NCBI GenBank assembly: GCA_031002005.1 | Contig: CM061921.1 | Span: 145,237,283-145,301,282 of the forward strand | DNA from: Vandiemenella viatica | Taxonomy: Eukaryota; Arthropoda; Insecta; Orthoptera; Morabidae | DNA: 64,000 nt | Direction of reading: 5' to 3' | Shown: positions 46,123 through 57,722 of the stretch, one piece after another | Numbering within the stretch: position 1 is the stretch's first letter | Layout of the letters: each line of letters starts with the position of its first letter | Made by a program: the position numbers and the translations under genes | The notes under the pieces: model-generated | Told to the model about the DNA's origin: nothing | What the model saw: only the letters and a program-made list of their open reading frames with translations | Database searches by the model: none

Positions 46123-47910
46123 GTGTAACACATCTTAGAATTTTGCATAACGAAATTAGTCTCCAAGGTAGCGAGTTCAATTAAAGTATATGGTAACACC
46201 ATTTTAAAGCCATTTTTACAGTTAATTTTGGTAATAATTTCAAGTAATGTATGTAACATTAGCAATAGTTAAAGTATAAACAGTAAATTCAAGAGTTAAA
46301 TTCATTTAAACAGGTGTTGAGAAACTTAACCTCAGATTTGGACATGTAATGTTTGACTTCCACATAATTTTGCTAAATCAGAATATTTCTTTAGTTCAAA
46401 AGATATTTAGGTAAATAAATAGCCAGAAGATGATAAAGTATGGTGTTAGAAGAGCTTACTTAGAGTTTAAATATGTTTAAAAGTGATTTGCCGGTAAAGA
46501 ATTTTGTCACGTAATTTTCCACTCTAAAATAGAAGTATTCAGTCATTAGAAAACAGTTAAGAAGTCAATTGATAGATAGAAAGTAGCATAATTTCGGTTG
46601 ACGCAACGTATTAAAATTTTTGATAGTTTCATGGATTTTAACGGTCGGTTTTTAAATATAATTTGGTATAACAAGACATGTGCTTCATGAAAAAGTTAAA
46701 TATTTCAGTCTTATTCGGGAATTCAGGAGAAGAATTTATGTTCAGAGTAAAGCTTATTTAAATATAAAGATTTCTGAAAAAGTTTATTTCAAAATATTAA
46801 AGCATTTAATTGTAATAAAGTGAAATAGGTTTTGGCGCCAGAAATGCTTGGACAGTGTAGCTCGAAATTGAAGCGCATTTGGGAGGAATAGTATTTGGAA
46901 AATTCGTAATAAATCAGGGAATATACTTAGAGATTCCAAATTTTTACAGTAACCGTTTTTCTATATGGAAATTTGTTTGAAGCTATTTTCAAGTTGATAT
47001 TCCGAATATTTCAAGTAGTCAAATTTTGTTTCAAAATTTACTCCACTTTCAAAATTAGGTAATATACTTTATTTGATATCAGATGATAGATGAGCAATAG
47101 GAGAATAGAATGGAATTTGTTTCAGCTTGATAAGAGTAGTATTTCGAAAGTTGTGGCAATCACATCATAATGACTCTTTTTTGGCAAAACTACTAAAGTT
47201 ACAAAAAAATTTATAATTACTTAATTTGACATTTGTAGTGATATCTTGCAACTACCAAAATTTGAGAAGGATAGGACTACCAAAATTTGAGAAGGATAGG
47301 ATTATTTTTGTTGTCAAGGTCAAAATTGCAGGACAGAATATCATCAAAAACTTATCAGTTATCTGATGCGATTCATGGGAACTGCAGGAAAAGGTTCTTC
47401 CCATGCTTGATTCGATAAATACCCCCTCCAGAAGCTAGCCTCTCCCCAGTCTTCACACAGCAGTCTAGTTGTGCAGTACCAGCTATGTAGAACGGTATCT
47501 AGTTTGGACTCGTGGCGCAGCAAAGTACAAACTTACGCGAAAACGGTTGATTTTTGAAATCATAGGTGAAAGGAACTCTAAATACATCATGTAACTAAGT
47601 AGCTGTGGGGGTGTGAGGTTGGTCTAGCTCGAATGGTTGGTCGGATCTGCAAGATGTTCTTCTGAAAACTTGTCTGATCGCCTGTGCAGTTTTCTGACTT
47701 TGTAAAATTTTGAAGAATATAGTTATCTAACGGAATGGAATAGTGAACATTATTTGAACTTATACCTTTCCGTAGCTTTTGGTTAAATAAGCTATGTGGC
47801 GGCCAGGTCATAATATTTAAGTCAGAACTGTAACATCCTAGTCAACACACGATTATAGCTGAGATAAGGTGTTTACCTAACCCCTTCGGCAAGCATTTTT
47901 TGTTCCTCAC
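46123..47910. mobile_element. 1.8-kb insertion in unit B, solo-LTR or DNA element candidate
   Basis: Unit A reads GTGAATGTCATTGATTGCCG without interruption. Unit B reads GTGAATGCCAT, then about 1.79 kb, then ACATTGATTGCGG. Ends are GTGTAACACA and (inverted) GTGAGGAACA, or TG...CA if shifted by one base, with a short CCAT/ACAT repeat as a possible target duplication. It holds no recognised coding. A solo LTR or a non-autonomous DNA element are the options. Confidence 0.65.
47255..47304 (+). repeat. 25-bp direct repeat, two copies
   Basis: CTACCAAAATTTGAGAAGGA followed by TAGGA occurs twice in immediate succession, inside the 1.8-kb insertion. Confidence 0.9.
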
Positions 47911-48766
47911 ACATTGATTGCGGAATAATTGCCGATTGTATGTAACATTTCATTATGCTGATCTCTTTTGGTAAATGATCAACTTACTTCCATTCATTAA
48001 CATGGATGGATAATAATGGCTTTAATTTCTGCTCCACCACATATGAAGTTTCTACCAAATTTTTGGTAAATAAATTTAGCCTGTTCCTTTGTTAATTGAC
48101 ACCAGAGCAATCTTGTAATTAAATTAAACCAACAAATCTTGCTACGTCCTGAATTTTATTTGAAAAAAAATTGAAAGACAGTACCTAAACTGCAGTAAAA
48201 TAAAAATATTTAAAGCAAATCTCTGTAACGGCAGGTTTGACACCAGATGCTGCTGTAAAAGCACAATGTTTCTGACAGCATTGTTCTCCATCTTTATTAG
48301 ATTCTAATGATAGTGTCTGTTCAAAAGCCAAAGTTTACTAGATTCTAATGATAGTGTTTGTTCCAAAGTCAAAGGTGTGGCTGAAGTTTCAAAGGGATTC
48401 ATCTTGACATATGGCACTTTTCTTCCTACAGAATCTACATAGTAAAGTTTGGAATTAAAATCAGAAATCTTAAAAATTATGAATAAACCTGATCAGCATT
48501 TATGCAAAATTCTTGGCTGAACGTTTCATCAAGTGAATACGCCACTGGCTACATAATCACAGAGAAAGTTTTTCATCAATTATATTCCATACTTAACTGT
48601 ACTGCTAAGACTTTGATATGATACAATAAATCTGTAAATTAATGAATAAATAAAACTTTATTGTTAAAAAATAATGTGTGTTAATTTTGTAACCCCATTA
48701 AACATTAAATATGGAATAGACAAACAATGAATCAACTAAAAATATTTCCTTTAATGCTAAGTATAC

Positions 48767-49070
48767 CTCCTGTGATAGGCAAGGATTATTTTCAGAAAGA
48801 GTCCTACGCCTCCTATGGCGAGGATGGTCCCAGCCACGTGCAGTGCCCATGTGATTATGAGGTTTTTGGTAGGGAGAACCAGCAGTGCTTTGCCGTGTTT
48901 TGATATTTCTGCAAGTAGGGTTCACTGTGAAACCTTGTTCCAATATATCAGGATGTTCATTACCCCCATTTCCAATATGCATGTTGTGTACAGTAACAGG
49001 TAAGGTATTGTCTTTGATGTTTCCCAGTGATCTTAAAGAATCATCATGAAGGGGCAAGTTCTCTGGATCA
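48767..49070 (-). CDS. PPM1D: PPM1D exon, C-terminal region
   Basis: The exon starts after CTTGCAG at 49070, where one base completes a Cys codon from the upstream exon. It then reads DPENLPLHDDSLRSLGNIKD, NTLPVTVHNMHIGN and on to WDHPRHRRRRTLSENNPCLS with donor GAG|GTATAC. DPENL..LRSL..DNTLPV parallels the DPEPLEEN...DSLNNSLPI stretch of vertebrate PPM1D, which supports both identity and orientation. The part from NGGNEHPD onward is repeated in the chimeric exon 44811-45035. Confidence 0.88.
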
Positions 49071-51319
49071 CTGCAAGTACACAAATAACTACAGTTACTT
49101 ATTCTGTATTGATAAGAAACAATACAATGATAATCAAGATTTATATAACATTACAATGGATGTCTTAAATATAGCAGGATGTGACATTGTACCTTATCTT
49201 GAAACATTCTTTAAACTGATTCTGGATACTTGATGCTTACCAGAAATTGTAGTACTAGTCACGGATTGGGATAAATTACCAGGGGAGGTGATGGATAGTT
49301 TACCAAAAATGCTAATAGAATTTAAAGTTGAAATTTGTAGAGGCAAAAGTAGGTGGGAAAAGGAAAGGGGAAAAATTGGGAGCGTAGCAAATTTGCCACC
49401 AGAGCAATTACTCCATTGTAATTAAATTAAACCAACAAATCTCCTGAATTTCATTTGAAACAAAAATTGAAAGACAATACCACAACTGCAGTAAAATAAA
49501 AATATTTAAAGCAAATCTCTTTAATGGCAGTACCTAAGCCAACCTTCAACTAACTACCAAATCCAAATTAAGAGACAGAAAGCAAGCTATGCCAGCAATG
49601 AAAGCCACATTCAGGACTGCAAATTTTCCATGATGGCTGTCATTTCAACAAGGTATCTTCATATAGTCAGGAATATACACCTTCATTCTGAGCCATGCAG
49701 ACTGCACAAGAGGGGCAAGTAAAATCACAGACTCAAATACTGCACATTAGTTAAAATGATTGTGAATGGTATCACCCGTGTCGCAATTTTTACTGTAAAA
49801 ATATTTTGCTCCAAACCATCCTTCGAAGTTTATTTCTCACAGAAAAAAAATCTGGAAATGACTCAAGAAAACTTATTCAAAATGATTTATCCATTGATAA
49901 AACATTTTGTATTAGAACAAAACAAGAAGTATAATATCTTTACTTTTTCACTGTTACCTCAAGTTTTTTTATACCAAGTGACATATAAACACTTCTCTCT
50001 ACTTGCTTATCTTAAATTACTACTCCTTTTGATTACAAATGAGATAGTTTTTCTACTCTCTCTTCATCCCATGTTTCTTTCCTTGGATATTGGTGACAAT
50101 GAAATGGCCATTAGTTACTGAAAATAATATAAGATACAGAAAAATAGCCTTCACTTACCAAAGATGAAGGCAGGAGACAAGACGAAGACAAGAAAACATA
50201 AAAAAACACACTTCACAATATTTCAGTTTGTAACCTTAAATATGCATATAATCAAGGTCACAAAGCGAAATATTGTGAAGTTGTGTGTGTGTGTTTACTT
50301 GTAACTGTCTGGCCCTCCTTTATTTTTCCCTATCCTATCTTATTTACATTTTTTTCTTTGTAATGTGATCAACAATTTTTTAAAATTTCAAAAAAAGAAA
50401 TTAACTTCTTAAATACAAGGTAATTCGTAATTTGTTGTGTGCTCTGCAATAAAAAAAAAAAAATCTCAATGTTTTGTAGCTCTATAAATGTAGGGCAATG
50501 CCCAGTTTTCTTTTCTCTCTAATGCCAGGCCCAGGCATTATCACTCACCCAGAATTCACATGGGTTTAAATCCTGCCAATTACATGTTAAACATGCTCTA
50601 GATGGATTTTAAACTATCCCTAGTCATTTAGCATTATTTTTTATCACGTTTTCACTTTAAAAGCATGATTCAAATACAGTGGTACAAGAAATGTAAATAA
50701 AAAAGTTTTTAGACTTCACTAAGAGACAGCGACACCCACAAGCTTTAGCAGTAGATTTTATTAGATGATCACTGTCAGTTAAAAACTGTTAGCCCAGTGA
50801 GAAAATTAAAAATAGTACTATGCCATACTGTTACAGTAAACCTGAAAAAAGATAAAAATTCAGCACCACTGTATTAAAATCATACAGTTCTCCTACTATG
50901 CTTCACTGTCTTTATAATTTCACTGAAACTTTTCCACTGACATTATTTTATTCTTTATGCCTGCTATGGCAACTAAACAGATTTTAGTGTGTTAAGCCAA
51001 GGTTTGATCAAGCCCTCATGTTTTTGTATCTTCCACACATTCTTTTGTCAGCTAGCTCTAGCAAATACAACTGTGGACCGATACAATCAAGTGGACCACC
51101 AATTCTGTTTCCTATTTGCTTTACAATGCACCAATACATTTTATCAGCACTGGAAATCTGTACATTTGATTATTGATTAAATAAATGTGCAATAAACATT
51201 CAAACATGGCACATGTGCATAAACATTAAAAGGAAGAGAGTGAATATCTGATTAAAACGAAATGGTACCGCTTGACATTCTCAAATAGCATGTTAACCTT
51301 TCATATGCACCCTTGTAGG
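49071..51319 (-). other. PPM1D intron, part with stray duplicate and repeats
   Basis: This is the intron between exons 48767-49070 and 56299-56588, left of the second hAT. It holds the stray intron copy at 49392-49540, a GAAGGCAGG-family repeat at about 50145-50330 with a GTGTGTGTGTG run, and otherwise AT-rich sequence. Confidence 0.6.
49392..49540 (-). repeat. Stray copy of PPM1D intron segment, part 2
   Basis: CCACCAGAGCAATTACTCC, AATTAAACCAACAAATC, AAAATTGAAAGACAATACC and GCAGTAAAATAAAAATATTT match 48101-48240 in unit B. It includes the 17-base segment missing from unit A. Its left limit coincides with the right limit of the stray copy at 39750-40008. Confidence 0.8.
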
Positions 51320-52466
51320 CAGTGCTAGAAATTCGTTTGTAAATCCAGGCGTATTTGTTACGCCTAACTTTCAGACTCAGGCGTAAAATGAAAATGTTAG
51401 GCGTAATTATATTATAATTATGAAAATACAGATATTATAGCTTACAACCTACTCCAACACAATTTAATGCTGTAAATAGGCTCAGAAAAAATTAATATGG
51501 TTTGCATGTGCAATACATCATACACCAAAATGGTGAAATAATTTAATATGATTATTGATTTCATTGTACTTTGACAGTAACTTTTGAATTTTACACAATG
51601 ATCTTCATCTTCAGAGGTTTATTTCCCGATTCATCGCCAGAGAATTATTTCTTTCAAATACAAATAAGTCAATAAGTAAAATAAAAATTGTAAAATATTT
51701 TCCTTCATGTACAAATTTTAAGAATAATTTGATTTCACAATTTCTGTGTACAATTTATCTGCAAGATCGCAGAAACAAAACCATTCAGTTTATTGAATAT
51801 ATCGTAGCTGAATAGTAAATGCAATGATTCTGCACTTTAAATATCAGGAAAAATGCCTCACGGCCTTACCTGAAGTGCTGTGTCACTTCTTATCTAGCAA
51901 TTCTGGTCTTCAAGGGTTCTGTGTGTTTTTCCACCCGTTGAGACCAAAATCATGCAGTGAAGGTCCATTCATTTTAATGAGTAATAAGTCATCTACATTT
52001 AGGGTATCCAAACAATATCGTTTATCAGTTTTGCTCACTGAAACCTCGCTCACATATTGCAGTGGTGAATGGAAGCACACGGTAACATGAAATGATTTTT
52101 AATAAATTTGGATATTGATTGTCTTCACTATTTTCGCTATATACTCTGTTTCAAAGCTGACGACTTGATAGAGATTTCTTGTCCTTACTGCATATTTTCC
52201 AGTGCAGAAATTCATCAGAAGCTTGTTTGCTTATGGTCACTGCTGCAGATAAATCATTGGGAACCTCTTCAAACTCCTTTACTCCTTAAATTATTATATC
52301 CTCATTTGGAATGTTAATTGCATCAAAAATTTCTATTTTTAAACATGCAATTAGTTCGAAGATCTTTGAAGCGTTTTGTTAATCCTGTCAAGAAATTTCT
52401 GATTATATGTTCGCGATCACGTAAAAAAATCTGCAGACTCTCTTTACTCAATTTTATGCTTTTATA

Positions 52467-53038
52467 CAGGGTGTTACAAAAAGGTACGGACAAACTTTCA
52501 GGAAACATTCCTCACACACAAACAAAGAAAATATGTTATGTGGACATGTGTCCGGAAACGCTTACTTTCCATGTTAGAGCTCATTTTATTACTTCTCTTC
52601 AAATCACATTAAACATGGAATGGAAACACACAGCAACAGAACGTACCAGCGTGACTTCAAACACTTTGTTACAGGAAATGTTCAAAATGTCCTCCGTTAG
52701 TGAGGATACATGCATCCACCCTCCGTCGCATGGAATCCCTGATGCCCTGATGCAGCCCTGGAGAATGGCGTATTGTATCACAGCCGTCCACAATACCAGC
52801 ACGAAGAGTCTCTACATTTGGTTCTGGGGTTGCGTAGACAAGGGCTTTCAAATGCCCCCATAAATGGAAGTCAAGAGGGTTGAGGTCAGGAGAGCGTACT
52901 AACATACTAACGAAACTAAAATGAGCTCTAACATGGAAAGTAAGCGTTTCCGGACACATGTCCACATAACATATTTTCTTTGTTTGTGTGTGAGGAATGT
53001 TTCCTGAAAGTTTGGCCGTACCTTTTTGTAACACCCTG
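52467..53038 (-). mobile_element. IS630/Tc1-type deletion derivative with about 120-bp inverted repeats
   Basis: Both ends read inward CAGGGTGTTACAAAAAGGTA and continue about 120 bases nearly identically (one mismatch noted, GGACAAAC versus GGCCAAAC). TA flanks it on both sides. Between lies the C-terminal part of an IS630-type transposase on minus (52669-52900): SPDLNPLDFHLWGHLKALVY with the last catalytic Asp, and VDACILTNGGHFEHFL. It is inserted in the hAT transposase relic. Confidence 0.9.
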
Positions 53039-53683
53039 TATTCACAAGTACCAGTACCCAAGTTACAGTCCTTATCAAATTGAGACAGAGTTTCTCGATT
53101 GGCAGCAATTAAATTTTTCTATATCATTTCGCAGATTTTAAGTTCAGACATAACTTTCTCAATGTTCGCCTTGTCGTATTGAATATTTTTGGAAAATGTT
53201 GACAAAACATCAGTTACATCAATCGGAAAGCACAAAAATATTATGAATCGCACCGATTTTAAAGTTTTTAAGTAGTTCGTCACTTTTGCTTGAAAAATTT
53301 TGTTGTAGTTTTTGTCAGCACAAAAGTCTTCATAATGCGAAACAGTGACTGTGTAATTCCTGAGCAATGCTTTTAAAGCTCTGTTTTTTTGAAGAAATCC
53401 ACCTGGTGGATATGATTGATAGGTGGTTAACGACTGATTCATCCAATGCTTCAGCCAAATCTTTAAATTGTTTTTTATGCTTTGGACTTTTAGAAAACAA
53501 ATTGTATACACCTTAATTACTTTTTCGCATGTTTGAGCGTAGTTTATGTTACTGAGGCTACCAGAAACACATAGTTCTATCCGATGAGCAATACAATGCA
53601 TCGATATAATATTCCCGCACACGTTGCGCAATTTTGCAACCACACCATTGCTAACACCCATATTAACATTTGCCCCCTCTCGA

Positions 53684-53893
53684 CAGTACCGGATTGACCA
53701 CGCAGCAGGAGGTAGCAAATGCTACGGGCCTCGCGCCTTCTGGGGGGCCTCGCGACTCATAGGGGGCCCCCCGTCTAGGCTAGATGCGCCACCTTTTTTT
53801 TTAGCTCTACAACAATTTTTCCCCGGAAGGTAAAAATCAAGGACCTTTTCTTCACATTTGCTATGGGCCCCGAGCTATCTTAATCCGGCCCTG
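53684..53893. mobile_element. 210-bp hAT-type MITE inside the hAT relic
   Basis: CAGTACCGGATT at the left and inverted CAGGGCCGGATT at the right are terminal repeats. Flanks cctctcga and catctaga agree at 6 of 8 bases. It contains GC-rich GGGCCTCGCGCC and GGGGGGCC blocks. It separates LVGVCLD from EGANVNMG in the surrounding transposase relic. Confidence 0.8.
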
Positions 53894-55182
53894 CATCTAG
53901 ACAGACACCTACAAGTTTCTCTTTCCAAGAATCGCCATCAAATGTTTCATTTAAAGTGTCCAAAATACATTCGAATATGCTTTTAGCTGATCCATCACTG
54001 AATGGCTTTAATTTTAAGAAATCTACTCGTTCCTGCCCTTCAACAGATGCTACGTAGATGATTTCACATCCAATTCCACCCTAATCAGTTGATCAATCAC
54101 ACATAATTGATATATAGTCACTACTTTGAATGATGTCTTATAATTGGATACGTGAATTTTCTGCTATATTAGTAATGAAAAGAGTACACGACTTGTCATT
54201 TCTGTATGTTGAAATCAATTTTGACACCGTTTTTTTCTTGTAACTCTAACAAACGTGGGTAATCAGTGAACGCCAAGTTGCCTTTTGTATTAAATAAAAC
54301 ACAGATTAATTTTTGGTCTACTTTGTCACTCATGGCACTCAACGTAAGAGCTAATGGTGTCTGCAATGAATTTTTTTCGCCAAATCTGCCGCACACGAAT
54401 TCTGATGGATTTCGCTTTTTTCATGTTTTTTTAACTGTTTCTAATCTAGATATAACCTTTGCATTTACGAAACTCATTAAAGATGAATTCGCAAAATGCC
54501 TACAAACGACGCTTATTTTCGCTGCCTTGTTCCATTGATAACCAAGGAAAACTTTGTTGCCACTTACTTAATGTGTGTTTACCCACGGCATTACTTGTCG
54601 ATGTACTACTGGTGGTAACAGCAGGCATAGTAGCTGATAAATTTTGAACTGTTTTTGATCGTTTACTTGCTTGTTGATCTCCTGGATTGCGTGAAGTTGG
54701 AGCAGGCCTACTAGTAGTAACTGAAGGGCCTGATGATTTGTCAGCAGCTGATGTTTCTTCATTTTCTGGCATTCCTCCTTTATCGGTACTTGTAACACTT
54801 CTATCACCAATACTTGTCTTTACAAATGGTATAAGGTCAGTGATTTTACATCTTTACATCCTTTGCTAAGCGAATAACAGAAGAATAACGCACCCGCTAG
54901 AATTCTTTTTTTGACTTCGCGGTACTTCCCTCTACACTGTTGCCACTTCTGAACTTCAGAAACGTATTATTAGAAACATTGAAATAGATCAAAACGACAA
55001 GAATTGAAATTAATGATTAGAATTTAACCTTGAACATGCAAAACTGAAAACAAGTTCCGAAATGTAATTTTTTAAGTTTTGATGCTTAGGCGTATTTTCT
55101 ACGCCTTTGACGGAGGTTGCAGGCGTAAAACGAAAATATTCAGGTGTAATTACGCCTAACGCCCGGTCAATTTCGAGCACTG

Positions 55183-56298
55183 CTTGTAGGCCAATCTTGA
55201 TATTATATTTTGTTTTGTTTTGATAAGCCAGAATTAAAAAAAAAAAAAATAATTTCACAATCTCCAGAGAGCAAAATCCTCTAAATATCATCCATTAATG
55301 AAATGTCATTCCACTGCACACCGCTCCTCCTATCTCACTCAGACACCAATAAAGTAAAAGGCAGTAGGTTTTCACAGCTGTCAAGGCATATTCCTGTAGG
55401 ATTAGCAGAGGTAGAGCCATCACCACAGGCACTACAGTGGATGTGCCGTTTTTCTTTCACTTCCCGCAAAGTTTCCCCCACAGTACTCATTTGATAACAG
55501 GTTGAGTGGGCCTGGGGGACCATTCCCCATTCCGAACATTCAGCTTCAAGGAAAAATCCTTGGCTTCATCAGGGATCGAAGCCTGGTCGTCCGGGCAATA
55601 TAGTCACATGCTCTACTGCCTGACTATGCAGCCGCCCACCAATAAAGTACTGTGATTTAATTTCTTCAGGTAAATTTCTGTTAAAGGACAAAAGGTTTAA
55701 TAATTCTGTTTTTCAGTTGTCTTTCATCTAGACAAGTTAGGTTACCCATTCCATAATGCTCATCCCACATATCGACTAACTGTGTAAAATTTCTGACCAA
55801 CAAACTCACATTATTAAGTACGCTATTCCTGGAAGGCTTTATTGGAGTAGATCACCACTATGTCTGTTGCACTGTTCCCAGTTTACCAAGAATTTTATGC
55901 CAGTAAAAGAAATTGTATGGATAACACGACAAGTCTTAGTTTGGTAACAGAGATTGTCTATAACAAAATAGTATTCTCAACTAGGCAGCATGTTAACATT
56001 ATAGTTTGCTTTAAATGGTAAATCAAGTTAACTGATATATCACACCACATAATTAGGAAAGAAAGGGACTAGTTTAATGTGAGATCAAACTGCAAACTGT
56101 TAATTGCATCAGGAAAGGTATATTAAAATCTTCATATAAAAACTTGAAAACATTTTGAGCTTTATAAAGCCTTGTGTAGCTCTTTGACATTATAGTATAT
56201 TCCTTCAGATTTTGTGGTTTCCCAACAATTCCCCGAAATTAGAATAATGGAAAAAACTTTCTAAAAATTTTGATGAAATTATCAAAAATAAATCTTAC
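55183..56298 (-). other. PPM1D intron stretch, nothing recognised
   Basis: This is AT-rich intron between the second hAT and the exon at 56299. A somewhat GC-richer patch at 55310-55640 has short frames on both strands but no family match; it might be an old SINE or LINE tail. Confidence 0.5.
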
Positions 56299-56588
56299 CA
56301 GTTGATGGCATCTATAACCCTGACCTTATGGTCAGAAGACTCTTCTGAATGTGTATTGTCAGGAGCAGCTGGACCAGTGACACCATTACGTTCGTAGGCT
56401 AGGTCCCAAAGAGGTTCCCATTTGAAAGACACTGCTGCAGGTGGAGGACCCACCAATTCAGCACGAGTAGCTAGATGCTGTGGCATAAGATCTCTTATGC
56501 AGTTTTTCTGACTTTCAGCAGTTTCTGCAGAAAGCATTGCACTCACAGTCGGCAAGGCCTGACTACTAACAGGGCATTCACTTCGAAC
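56299..56588 (-). CDS. PPM1D: PPM1D exon, linker after the phosphatase domain
   Basis: This minus-strand exon starts at 56588 after CTATTACAG and ends at 56299 before GTAAGA; at 290 bases it leaves two bases of a codon. It encodes VRSECPVSSQALPTVS, CIRDLMPQHLATRAEL and a KWEPLWDLAYERNG stretch, and ends DAIN plus a split Cys codon. Low similarity to known domains is expected, because the PPM1D region after the catalytic core is variable. Phase continuity with both neighbours supports the call. Confidence 0.82.
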
Positions 56589-56759
56589 CTGTAATAGGAT
56601 TGAAAACAACATAAAAAGGATCTTTTTAAAAATCCTTTACACACAATTAAGTAACACCAAATTGCCAGCATTAATTTCTAAACAGACAATACAGTCGTCA
56701 AAATATTGTGGATAAACAACAATTTAACTTAGTTAGTTTCCCGTGAAGAATTTATCAAG

Positions 56760-57290
56760 GAGATTTATATACTTTTACATGAGTTTGAACCAATTTTTGA
56801 AACATTTTTTCCACTCTGAGTCAAAAGCATGGTTTTGGAAGGATTCAACAGCTTCTTGAGCTGATGAAAATCGCTGTCCATGCATTTTTTTGTTTGACAT
56901 TAAGGAACAAAAAGAAATAGGTGATAAATCAGGTGAATACAGGCAACGAGGCATTAATTTGAAGTTTTTCTTCATCAAATAATCAACAGTTTGACGAGCC
57001 GTGTGAGAACTGACACTATAATGATGAAGAATGATTCAATATTTTTGGTCGTTTTTCCTGATTGTATCAATGACTTCTGGCAAACGAATTGTTGTGTGCC
57101 ATTCAGCATTAACTGTTCCTCTAAAGCAATGGTTGTGAAATGTCCAGTATAACCAAAGAAACAGGCAACCATTGTCTTGCAAGTGCTTTTGTTGGATTTT
57201 GTTCAACAGCTGATTGTTGGTTAGTTACCGGCTCGTATGAATATATCCAAATTTCACCTCCAGATAAACGGTCTTTTCTGATGGTGCTTG
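56760..57290 (-). pseudogene. mariner transposase relic
   Basis: Minus-strand pieces in order: GGEIWIYSYEPVTNQQ with the first catalytic region, MVACFFGYTGHFTTIALEE, SSHTARQ-like remnants, then CLYSPDLSPISFCSLMSNKK with the last Asp of the D,D34D triad and MHGQRFSSAQEAVESF..EWKKCFKNWFKLM at the C-terminus. Several stops and shifts occur. It belongs to the insect mariner lineage related to the transposase part of SETMAR. Terminal repeats were not located. Confidence 0.85.
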
Positions 57291-57532
57291 ATTACCAAAA
57301 TATGAATGAAGTGATTCGAGGCATTGTTATTGAGTTAGCCATTTACTAAAATCGTAAAAAAATCATCCAGCGAAAACCTTCACATGAAATTTCCATTTTT
57401 CATTTTTAACATTCACTGTAATGAAATTACTAGATAAATTTCTGAACTATGTTTTAACAATAACAAATTTTATAACAATATAAATGTCACATCTCAATAG
57501 TGCCTTCTAATGGTCACTTGTAAAAACTTTTT

Positions 57533-57722
57533 TTTTTGTGGCTTTACGCCTCGTCGACGGCTATGGTCATTAGAGGAGGAATAGAACTGGGGACAAGGAA
57601 CGGGAAGGAATTCGGCCATGGCCTTTTTGAAGGAAGCATCCCGTCGTTCACCTGCAGTGATTTCGGCAAACCTTGGAAAACCCAAATCTGGATGCCCAGA
57701 TGGGGATTCGAACCTGTTTCCT
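57533..57722 (-). repeat. SINE, minus-strand copy
   Basis: On minus this is the same SINE as at 1664, 2345 and 32166: a GGTTCGAATCCCCATCTGGG head, TTTGGGTTTTCCAAGG, then CCTCTAATGACCATAGCCG and an A-run (the T run at 57531-57538 on +). The head's B-box is nearly canonical. Confidence 0.85.

Larger units (their letters stand above)
45017..48975 (-). repeat. Tandem segmental duplication in PPM1D, unit B
   Basis: This is the second unit of the duplication, with the same order as unit A but carrying an extra 1788-bp insertion at 46123-47910. Without the insertion the unit is about the same length as unit A. Unit A lacks about 17 bases (AAATAAAAATATTTAAA near 48200) that unit B keeps. Confidence 0.92.
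51840..54772 (-). pseudogene. hAT transposase (BED/ZNF862-like), decayed
   Basis: Minus-strand pieces in order are: a Ser/Thr-rich N-terminus from 54772; KWQQSFPWL near 54565, the start of a zinc-finger-like region; FTDYPRLLELQEKNGVK near 54235; SIFECILDTLNETFDGDSW near 53950; GANVNMGVSNGVVAKL with ISMHCIAHRIELC near 53570-53665, the catalytic-core DGA and CxxH region; FLRDREHIIRNFL near 52430; and FHSPLQYVSEVSVSKTDKRY near 52050. Stops, shifts and two insertions make it non-functional. The layout fits insect and vertebrate hAT-derived ZNF862-like proteins. Confidence 0.8.
51320..55182 (-). mobile_element. Second hAT element, perfect 8-bp target duplication
   Basis: Terminal repeats are CAGTGCTAGAAATTCG on the left and CAGTGCTCGAAATTG inverted on the right, with sub-terminal AGGCGTAATTA-type repeats on both sides. 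Flanks cttgtagg (51312-51319) and cttgtagg (55183-55190) are identical. Inside, on minus, lies a decayed hAT transposase with two later insertions (52467-53038 and 53684-53893). It sits in a PPM1D intron in the gene's orientation. Confidence 0.95.

Noticed and set aside
49756..50121. 121-codon hydrophobic frame
   Set aside because: Low-complexity Leu/Phe composition typical of AT-rich intron; no homologue or splice support.
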